Source: CAIYRG01 sp035318785
GTDB lineage: Bacteria; Pseudomonadota; Alphaproteobacteria; Micropepsales; Micropepsaceae
DNA length: 11,256 bases
Assembly: GCA_035318785.1 (NCBI GenBank)
Contig: DATHDZ010000036.1
Span: forward strand, 1 to 11,256
Reading direction: 5' to 3'
The notes under the pieces are model-generated. The model saw nothing but the letters and a program-made list of their open reading frames with translations. It made no database searches and had not been told where the DNA came from. Made by a program: the position numbers and the translations under genes. How positions within the stretch are numbered: the stretch's first letter is position 1; every line of letters begins with the position of its first letter. Shown here piece by piece: positions 1 through 5,380 of this stretch.

Positions 1-531
1 GCTCGCCGCGTAAGGTTTGGCGAAGTTGCTCGCAACCTTGCAATCTGGATGGGCGTCGCCGCGGTTCTGGCGATCGGTTTCGCGTTCCAGAGCGAACTGA
101 CAGATATAGGTCTGCGCTTGCGGTCAGAATTGCTCCCCGGCAATCCGGTCGCCAGCAATCCTGATGTCGTCGTTCTTTCGGAGAGCGCGGACGGGCATTT
201 TTATGTCATCGGCAATGCCAATGGCAGCCCGGTCCGCTTCCTCATTGATACGGGCGCAAGCGAAACCGTTTTGAGCCCGTCCGACGCAAAGCGGATCGGT
301 ATCGACACGGAGGCGTTGAGCTTTACCCACCCTTACGAGACAGCCAACGGGATCGGACAGGGCGCGGCATTCACTTTGCGAAGTCTCTCCATTGGCCCCA
401 TCGAACTATCCAACGTGCCGGTCTCGATAAACCAAGCGGAGATGAACACGTCGCTCCTCGGCATGTCATTCTTGAGAAGGCTGCGTTCCTTCGAGTTTCA
501 GGGAAGGAGGTTGTTTCTTCGGTGGCATTAG
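1..531 (+). CDS. Retropepsin-like clan AA aspartic protease, membrane-anchored (5' end outside window)
   Basis: Predicted periplasmic aspartic protease of the TIGR02281 / PerP-like type: a small single-lobe retropepsin that should act as a dimer on envelope proteins. The frame is open to base 1 with no stop. An ATG at 49 exists, but the codons before it continue a plausible sequence (VARNLAIW) into the hydrophobic segment that begins MGVAAVLAIGFAF, so the true start probably lies upstream of the window. Counting from the ATG at 49, there is a membrane segment at about 1-14, the family-typical ELLPG at 27-31, GHF at 49-51, the catalytic motif FLIDTGAS at 64-71 with Asp67 (codon 247-249), the flap-like TANG at 98-101, and the C-terminal family signature LLGMSFL at 136-142. 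The fold ends normally at 531. The downstream amidase begins within or just after its last codons, suggesting co-transcription. Family assignment is firm; the substrate is unknown. Confidence 0.88.
   Translation, partial: ARRVRFGEVARNLAIWMGVAAVLAIGFAFQSELTDIGLRLRSELLPGNPVASNPDVVVLSESADGHFYVIGNANGSPVRFLIDTGASETVLSPSDAKRIGIDTEALSFTHPYETANGIGQGAAFTLRSLSIGPIELSNVPVSINQAEMNTSLLGMSFLRRLRSFEFQGRRLFLRWH
504..510 (+). promoter_or_regulatory. Strong Shine-Dalgarno inside the protease 3' end
   Basis: AAGGAGG is a full match to the anti-Shine-Dalgarno core. It lies 11 nt before a GTG at 522, which is in frame with the amidase, and far before the ATG at 549. A second, weaker GGAG at 537-540 is 8 nt before that ATG. 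The strong site inside the end of the protease gene supports translational coupling of the two genes, and it leaves the amidase start ambiguous (522 or 549). Confidence 0.5.
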
Positions 532-548
532 ATTTTGGAGCAGCCTCG

Positions 549-2114
549 ATGCGTCATCTGCCCGGAGTTGCGCTGTCATGCGCTATGCTGAGCGTCATGA
601 TCGGGCACGCGCATGCGCAACAAGCGCGTCCTTTTCATCTGCAGGAAGCGACGATCGCCAGTATCCATGACGCTTTCGCCGCGCATCAGCTGACCTGCAC
701 AAGGCTGACCAGGCTCTATCTCGATCGGATCGAGGCCTACAATCTGCGCGGCCCATCGCTGCACGCCATCATCACCGTCAATCCCAAAGTCATGGAGCGC
801 GCAGCCGAGCTTGATCGTCAGTACACGGCCAATCCCTCCGCTGCCGGCCCGCTGCACTGCATTCCGGTCATCCTCAAGGACAATTTCAACACCGCCGATA
901 TGCCGACCACGGGCGGCAATGTCGCGATGAAGACATCACGACCGCCGACGGATGCGTTCGTCGCGGACAGGATCCGCAAGGCTGGCGCGCTGATCCTGGC
1001 GAAAGCGAATCTGCAGGAATTCGCGCGCGGCGGGATGTCGATCTCCAGCCTCGGGGGGCAGGTGAGGAATCCCTATGATCTCAGCCGAACCCCGGGCGGG
1101 TCTAGCGGCGGGACCGGCGCCTCGATCGCCGCCAATTTCGCGGTTCTCGGCACGGGCAGCGACACGGGCCAATCGATCCGTTCGCCGGCCTCGGCGAACA
1201 ATCTGGTCGGCATTCGCCCGACGCGCGGTCTCGTCAGCCGGCGAGGCGTGATCCCCAACAGCCTGACCCAGGACGAGGTCGGCCCGATCGCGCGAACGGT
1301 TACGGACGCGGCACTGCTGCTCGATGTGATGGCAGGCTATGATTCGGGCGATCCGATCACCGCCTTTGGTAAGGGGCATATGCCGAAGAGCTACACGCAG
1401 CTCTTGAACAAGGATGCCCTGAAAGGCGCACGGATCGGGGTGATGCGGAATCTCTTCGGCGCGGCGGAGCGTCATCGCGAGGTCAACGCCGCGATGGAGG
1501 CCGCCATCGCCAGGATGGAATCGCTGGGCGCAAAGATCATCCGCTTCGACCTTGCCGAATACGATGCGCTGTTGCCCGCTATGGATACACAGCCTTATGA
1601 AGCGCGCGCCGCCATGGAACGCTATTTCGCGGCGCTCGGACCCGGTGCGCCGGTCAAGACCTTCGCCGATCTGGTCGCGACCAAGACCTCTGCCGTGCAG
1701 AAGACGCTGGAGATGGAGATCGCGATTACCGACGGTATGAACAATCCGACCTACAAGGACCGCATGTTGAACCGGGACAAATTGCGCCTCGCCGTTTCCA
1801 AGACGATGGCGGACCTCAATCTGGATGCGATCCTCTATCCGCTGCAGAGAGTTCTGGTCGCGCCGATCGGCGCCGCCGATCAAGCGGAACGCAACGGCGT
1901 GCTCTCCAACGGTACCGGTTTCCCGGCGGTGACTTTCCAGGCCGGGTTCTCCGCGCCGACGGCCTCCGCCCCGCTCGGCGTTCCTGTCGGAGGCGAACTT
2001 CTCGGCCCCGATTTCTCGGAAGGTCGACTGTTCTCCTATGCCTACGCGCTCGAACAGGCGAATCCGCCTCGCAAAGCACCCGCGAGCACGCCTGCGCTAC
2101 CGAACGAGCCCTGA
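549..2114 (+). CDS. Exported amidase-signature family hydrolase
   Basis: Amidase-signature (AS) enzyme hydrolysing a C-N amide bond through a Ser-cisSer-Lys triad, probably periplasmic or secreted. I prefer the ATG at 549 (521 aa): it has GGAG 8 nt upstream and opens a clean signal peptide (basic n-region MRH, hydrophobic core, cleavage after AHA at about residue 22-23). The alternative GTG at 522 adds nine residues and overlaps the protease. From the ATG, catalytic Lys110 is in VILKDNF, the cis-Ser185 in PGGSSGG (182-188), and the nucleophile Ser209 in DTGQSIRSP. The spacings (75 and 24) equal those of fatty acid amide hydrolase (Lys142, Ser217, Ser241). The C-terminal region has the usual GFPAVT and PLGVPVGGELLG elements of secreted AS enzymes. 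A Gln replaces the commoner Gly before the nucleophile. The substrate cannot be told; GatA is unlikely because of the signal peptide and the absence of gatB/gatC. Confidence 0.9.
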   Translation: MRHLPGVALSCAMLSVMIGHAHAQQARPFHLQEATIASIHDAFAAHQLTCTRLTRLYLDRIEAYNLRGPSLHAIITVNPKVMERAAELDRQYTANPSAAGPLHCIPVILKDNFNTADMPTTGGNVAMKTSRPPTDAFVADRIRKAGALILAKANLQEFARGGMSISSLGGQVRNPYDLSRTPGGSSGGTGASIAANFAVLGTGSDTGQSIRSPASANNLVGIRPTRGLVSRRGVIPNSLTQDEVGPIARTVTDAALLLDVMAGYDSGDPITAFGKGHMPKSYTQLLNKDALKGARIGVMRNLFGAAERHREVNAAMEAAIARMESLGAKIIRFDLAEYDALLPAMDTQPYEARAAMERYFAALGPGAPVKTFADLVATKTSAVQKTLEMEIAITDGMNNPTYKDRMLNRDKLRLAVSKTMADLNLDAILYPLQRVLVAPIGAADQAERNGVLSNGTGFPAVTFQAGFSAPTASAPLGVPVGGELLGPDFSEGRLFSYAYALEQANPPRKAPASTPALPNEP

Positions 2115-2252
2115 AACACGGAGTTTCGCATCTTCTTGAGTTGCCTTCTTCATGAGTCTGGATCGCGAGTGTATGCTTCGCGAATGCGGCTGCGTGGCTG
2201 AGTAGCCTGCCAACGGGGAGCGAAGGGATTGCGCGCGAATTGGAGGAAATGT
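2115..2252 (+). other. Intergenic, no gene; short inverted repeat
   Basis: This 138-bp stretch separates the amidase stop from the decayed propeller gene. It contains no plausible ORF. TCGCGA occurs at 2163-2168 and again at 2178-2183 with a 9-nt loop, so a 6-bp stem can form. No T-run follows, so it is a poor intrinsic terminator. I see no convincing -35/-10 pair, though a promoter for the downstream genes would be expected here. Confidence 0.4.
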
Positions 2253-2548
2253 TTGAAAGCGTCGGCGTCGGCGGTCGGTCTATGCTGCATTTCGGCTTTC
2301 GCCGTCAGTGTTGCGGCGCCGTCAGAAGGTCCTGCGAAAAATCGCTATGATCCGAGGACATCATGAACATAGTCGTGTGGCAACTCGACCGCCAGACCGG
2401 TCAGGTGGTGCAGAAGATCGGCCGCTTCGGCCCCGAGGGTGGCGCGTTCAGCTTCCTGCATGTCGCAACAATGGATTCCAAGGGCAATCTCTATACCGGC
2501 AAGGTCGCGACGGGACGGCGCGTCCAGAAATTTTCTCCGGCGCAATAG
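2253..2548 (+). pseudogene. Remnant of a secreted NHL-repeat beta-propeller protein
   Basis: Two frames carry pieces of one former gene. A TTG at 2253, 6 nt after GGAGG (2242-2246), opens a convincing 37-codon signal peptide (MKASASAVGLCC..., cleavable after VAA) that stops with TGA at 2364-2366. Overlapping it as ATGA, an ATG at 2363 begins a 61-residue frame reading VVWQLDRQTGQVV, then FLHVATMDSKGNLYTG and RRVQKF. This is the closing-blade pattern of NHL six-bladed propellers of the kind related to peptidyl-alpha-hydroxyglycine alpha-amidating lyases, where H-x-x-x-x-DSKGN-x-Y and KRVQKF recur. Intact members run to roughly 300-400 residues, so about five blades are missing between the signal peptide and the last blade, and the join is frameshifted. 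The end lies 28 bp before the next gene, which suggests both once formed an operon. Translation of the 61-residue piece (GAGG 5 nt upstream of its ATG) is possible, but it could not fold as a propeller. Confidence 0.65.
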
Positions 2549-2562
2549 CTCGGTCTACAAGC

Positions 2563-2570
2563 AAGGAGGA
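2563..2570 (+). promoter_or_regulatory. Shine-Dalgarno fixing the start of the 2577 gene
   Basis: AAGGAGGA lies 6 nt before the ATG at 2577. The same frame stays open back to 2439, but that upstream stretch is the wrong frame of the propeller remnant. This site and the signal peptide that follows make 2577 the real start. Confidence 0.8.
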
Positions 2571-2576
2571 ACAAAA

Positions 2577-3419
2577 ATGTCCTCGTTCACATGGAGCGTT
2601 CTCGCAAGCAGCCTCCTTGTCGCCCTCGTGGGAGTTCCGGTCGCATCGACCGTGGCGCAACAAAAGCCGACTCCGCCGGATTTCTCGTCGAATTTTGCCG
2701 GCTGGGTCGGCCTTAACGGCGGCGGTCCGTACTTCGAACCTGTTCCCGGCCGTCTGCCGCCCGCGGTCAGCGATCCGGCGCATCCCTTCGTTCCCAACGG
2801 CGCCGGCGCGCAACCGAGTTTCCGGATCGCCGATCTCTCCAATCCGAACCTGATGCCCTGGGTGAAGGAACAGATGCAGAAGGACATCGACGACGTCCTC
2901 GCCGGCAAGAAGAGTGCCTTTACGGCGCAATCAAGCTGCGTGCCGGCAGGCGTTCCCTTCTTCATGGGTTATGGCGGACCCGACCCCGTTGTATTCCTGC
3001 AAACTCCCAAGGAAGTCTGGATGATATGGACTGAAGACAATCAGCTCCGGCGTGTCTACATGGACGTGCCCCATTCGACGAATCCGAAGCCGTCCTGGTA
3101 CGGCGAGTCGGTCGGCCATTACGAAGGAGACACGCTCGTCATCGACACGATTGGGCAGAACGATAAGACGGTCGTCGACATTTACCGCACGCCGCATACC
3201 CAGAAGCTGCACGTCGTGGAGCGCTGGAGAATGGTCGAGGGCGGCCAGGCGATGGAAGTGGTCTTCACGGTAGACGACCCTGACGCTTTCTATAAGCCCT
3301 GGTCGGGAATGCGGCACTATCGGCGCGTGCAGCAGGAGTTCATCGAAAAAATCTGCGCAGAGAACAATACGAATCTCTTCGATTATCATATGCCAATGGC
3401 GGAGAAGCCTGACTTCTGA
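2577..3419 (+). CDS. Secreted protein of an uncharacterised family (GDTLVIDT motif)
   Basis: A 280-residue exported protein of unknown function. Residues 1-28 form a signal peptide (hydrophobic 8-22, likely cleavage near VAQ). The mature part has the conserved blocks I recognise from an uncharacterised family common in soil proteobacteria and Acidobacteria: Cys121 in SCVPAGVPFFM, RRVYMDVPHS at 158-167, SWYGESVGHYEGDTLVIDT at 173-191, PHTQKLHVVERWR at 206-218, DDPDAFYKPW at 233-242, and a late Glu...Cys pair (E257, C260) followed by EN. Family members usually have Trp where this one has Tyr183 (WEGDTLVVDT). The two cysteines could form a disulphide after export, which is inference. No catalytic triad or cofactor site is evident. 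It directly follows the propeller remnant and may have worked with that protein. The family assignment comes from motif memory; no function is assigned. Confidence 0.85.
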   Translation: MSSFTWSVLASSLLVALVGVPVASTVAQQKPTPPDFSSNFAGWVGLNGGGPYFEPVPGRLPPAVSDPAHPFVPNGAGAQPSFRIADLSNPNLMPWVKEQMQKDIDDVLAGKKSAFTAQSSCVPAGVPFFMGYGGPDPVVFLQTPKEVWMIWTEDNQLRRVYMDVPHSTNPKPSWYGESVGHYEGDTLVIDTIGQNDKTVVDIYRTPHTQKLHVVERWRMVEGGQAMEVVFTVDDPDAFYKPWSGMRHYRRVQQEFIEKICAENNTNLFDYHMPMAEKPDF

Positions 3420-3442
3420 ACGGGCAGCTAGGTAGGCCTGTT

Positions 3443-3682
3443 TCAGCGGGCCGGCGTTCCATTTCGTAGAGCCGCGATTTCTTCTCGCAGCTTCGAAAAA
3501 TCGTGGAGATTATTCAGGGCGGGCTCCGCGGGAGTGAAAGGCGCAAAATAGGTCGCGCGCGCTTCCGCAAGCGAGCGCCGGTTCTCAAGATGGGTTTTCA
3601 GGTCGGCGTCCGGGGGCATCATAGGCATGTATCGAGGCTCGTGAGTGAAGTTGCGGCAGGGGTTGGTCGTTACGACAATCCT
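3443..3682 (-). pseudogene. Unrecognised protein-coding remnant (C-terminal fragment)
   Basis: The minus strand is open from just after a TAA (3683-3685) to a TGA at 3443-3445, giving about 79 codons. The translation looks protein-like: it starts RIVVTTNPCRNFTHEPRY, continues MPMMPPDADLKTHLENRRSL and ends with an amphipathic helix, HDFSKLREEIAALRNG. No ATG, GTG or TTG lies in the first part. The only internal ATG (3628) would cut off the most structured-looking stretch and gives 61 codons with no good Shine-Dalgarno. I therefore read it as the tail of a gene whose 5' part has been lost or frameshifted. I do not recognise the family. A chance ORF in GC-rich DNA remains possible. Confidence 0.3.
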
Positions 3683-3719
3683 TTAGCAGCGACCGTAAAA
3701 CTTCCAGCATGAACTAGGG

Positions 3720-3878
3720 ATGAACGATGGCAGTGCTGCCCGCAGCTTGCGTGCAGTTGCCAACCGAGGGGTCCTGTCATGGGCGATTGATGTAACCAAG
3801 GCCAAACTGGAGGGCAGAATGAGACCAATCAAGGCGCTAGATAGAAACTCGTATGAAATACAGTGTGCAATCTCCTAA
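3720..3878 (+). CDS. Doubtful small ORF, 52 residues
   Basis: An ATG at 3720 opens a frame ending with TAA at 3876-3878. The product begins MNDGSAARSLRAVANRG and includes SWAIDVTKAKLEGRM; it is basic, without a signal peptide, membrane segment or recognisable domain. AGGG sits directly against the start codon, too close to serve as a normal ribosome binding site. It lies alone between convergent genes. It may be a fragment of a larger vanished gene or chance; I do not recognise it. Confidence 0.15.
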   Translation: MNDGSAARSLRAVANRGVLSWAIDVTKAKLEGRMRPIKALDRNSYEIQCAIS

Positions 3879-3894
3879 AAGAGAATGGCAGCAT

Positions 3895-5352
3895 TTATTT
3901 CAAATCTTGGACCAAGCGCATATAGAAGCTGACCGCAGGACCAAGATCGCTCACGGCGACACGCTCATTCGTGCCATGCACGCGGGCAAGATCGGCGACC
4001 TCTTCATGATAGGGTCGGAAGCGAAGAACCGCATCGGCGATCGGCAGGAAATGTCGAGAATCAGTGGCGCCGGTCATGATATCGGGGGCGATGGGGACGC
4101 CATATGTCGCCGTGATCGCGTTCGACAAATAGACGAACGCGGGGCTCTTCATATCCACGACCTTGGTCGCTTCCGAGAGAGTCTCTTCTCGCTCGACGAC
4201 GTCCACTTTCGCATCCCCGATGGCCTGTTTCACATGCGCGGTGACCGAGTTAATAGTGTCGCGTTGATGGAGCCGGAAATTGATGATGGCGCGCGCCGTT
4301 GGTGGGATGACGTTCTCCTTGATGCCCGCGTTCAAAACCGTGGGTGAGATGGTCGTGTGCAGAACCGCCGCCGAATCCGGCACTGCCTCCATCCGCCTGA
4401 GCACAAGCGCTTTCATCAGCCAGAGATTGGCGAGCATGAACCGGTCGGCAAAGGGGACGAGCGGTGCCAGCACGGCGAATTTCGCGCGCTGGATGTCGTC
4501 TAAATCCGATTCGAAAGGGCTTCCGATCACGTTGAGGATCGCCGCGGACAGGCGAGGCAGCGCCAGATCGAGCGAGGGTCGTGCGGCATGGCCGCCTTCG
4601 CCATGGGCGGTCAGTTCGAGGCTGAGATAGCCTTTCTCTGCGTTGGAGACGAAGGCGACCGGTCGGCGCACACCGGGATAGGGCTCGTTCATGATCGAGC
4701 TGCCTTCGTCCAGCACCCAGGCGAAATGCGCCCCGCGCGAGGTGAGCGCTTTGGCGATTGCCGCGTTGCCTTTGCCGCCGCCCACTTCCTCATCCTGGCC
4801 GAACGCGAACATGACCGTGCGCTCCGGCTGGAAGCCGGCCATCGCGAGCCGGTTCATCGCTTCGAGGATGGCAACGAGCTGACCTTTGTCGTCGAGCGTG
4901 CCGCGGCCCCAAACGAAGCCGTCGGCGATATCGCCGGAGAATGGCGCGTGCGTCCAATCTTTCTCCGTACCTGGAACGACGGGCACCACATCCATATGCG
5001 CCATCAACATCACCGGTGGTAGATTCGGGTTCTTGCCGATCCAGGTGAAGAGAAGGCTCTCGCCGAACTTCTCTGGTCCTGCTGCTTCGTGGAAATAGGG
5101 ATACGTCTGCTCCATCCAATCATGCATGGCTTGGAGCGCCATGGCCTTTTCGTTTTCCTTAATGCCGTCGCCATAGGAAATGGTTTGGAACCGCACGGCC
5201 TGAGCGAGATGCTGGGCGACCGCGTTCGACTCTACGGGAATAGGAGGCGCAGCCGCTTGATCGGACGGTGCGGCGATCATCAAAGTGCGCGCGACCATGA
5301 CGACGAAAACCATAAGGAGAAGCGTCGCGATCCCGATGAATATGCGTTTCAT
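3895..5352 (-). CDS. Membrane-anchored M20 family metallopeptidase (PM20D1/CPS1-like)
   Basis: A di-zinc M20 peptidase or amidohydrolase of 485 residues, close in length and layout to the carboxypeptidase S / PM20D1 branch. Residues 1-27 form an uncleaved-looking signal anchor (MKRIFIGIATLLLMVFVVMV), so the enzyme should face the periplasm. All expected catalytic positions are present: His119 and Asp121 in MAHMDVVP, bridging Asp154 in GRGTLDDKG, general base Glu188 and ligand Glu189 in GQDEEVGG, Asp215 in VLDEGSS, and His434 in TDSRHF. The dimerisation (lid) domain falls at about 238-375, beginning EKGYLSLELTAHGEGGHAARP. The gene starts 28 bp after the helicase stop on the same strand, with a weak GGGGA Shine-Dalgarno, so it is probably the last gene of an operon with the helicase and kinase. 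The substrate is unknown: N-acyl amino acids or small peptides are typical for the branch. Confidence 0.9.
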   Translation of the reverse strand: MKRIFIGIATLLLMVFVVMVARTLMIAAPSDQAAAPPIPVESNAVAQHLAQAVRFQTISYGDGIKENEKAMALQAMHDWMEQTYPYFHEAAGPEKFGESLLFTWIGKNPNLPPVMLMAHMDVVPVVPGTEKDWTHAPFSGDIADGFVWGRGTLDDKGQLVAILEAMNRLAMAGFQPERTVMFAFGQDEEVGGGKGNAAIAKALTSRGAHFAWVLDEGSSIMNEPYPGVRRPVAFVSNAEKGYLSLELTAHGEGGHAARPSLDLALPRLSAAILNVIGSPFESDLDDIQRAKFAVLAPLVPFADRFMLANLWLMKALVLRRMEAVPDSAAVLHTTISPTVLNAGIKENVIPPTARAIINFRLHQRDTINSVTAHVKQAIGDAKVDVVEREETLSEATKVVDMKSPAFVYLSNAITATYGVPIAPDIMTGATDSRHFLPIADAVLRFRPYHEEVADLARVHGTNERVAVSDLGPAVSFYMRLVQDLK

Positions 5353-5380
5353 GACGTCCCCGCTCGCATTTTGAATTCGC

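Larger units (their letters stand above)
3420..3894. other. 475-bp region between convergent genes, no confident gene
   Basis: This stretch separates the secreted-protein gene (+) from the M20 peptidase gene (-). It holds a protein-like minus-strand remnant (3443-3682) and a doubtful 52-codon plus-strand ORF (3720-3878), listed separately. A weak TCTC/GAGA hairpin (3871-3884) lies just past the peptidase stop but lacks a T-run on either strand. I see no tRNA, no complete insertion sequence and no strong terminator. Base composition from about 3700 to 3900 seems less GC-rich than its flanks, consistent with decayed or acquired DNA. Confidence 0.4.

Noticed and set aside
936..1883. 315-codon minus-strand ORF opposite the amidase
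   Set aside because: Arg/His-rich antisense shadow of a clear amidase gene, with no motifs, typical of GC-rich DNA.
2163..2183. Hairpin after the amidase as an intrinsic terminator
   Set aside because: Only a 6-bp stem with a 9-nt loop and no following T-run.
2439..2576. 46-codon upstream extension of the secreted-protein gene
   Set aside because: It is the off-frame reading of the propeller remnant. A strong Shine-Dalgarno (2563-2570) and a signal peptide place the start at 2577.
3503..3712. 69-codon plus-strand ORF in the convergent gap
   Set aside because: It lies opposite the more protein-like minus-strand remnant, has no ribosome binding site and no recognisable domain.
4588..5022. 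144-codon plus-strand ORF opposite the M20 peptidase
   Set aside because: Antisense shadow; the minus-strand frame has all M20 metal ligands.
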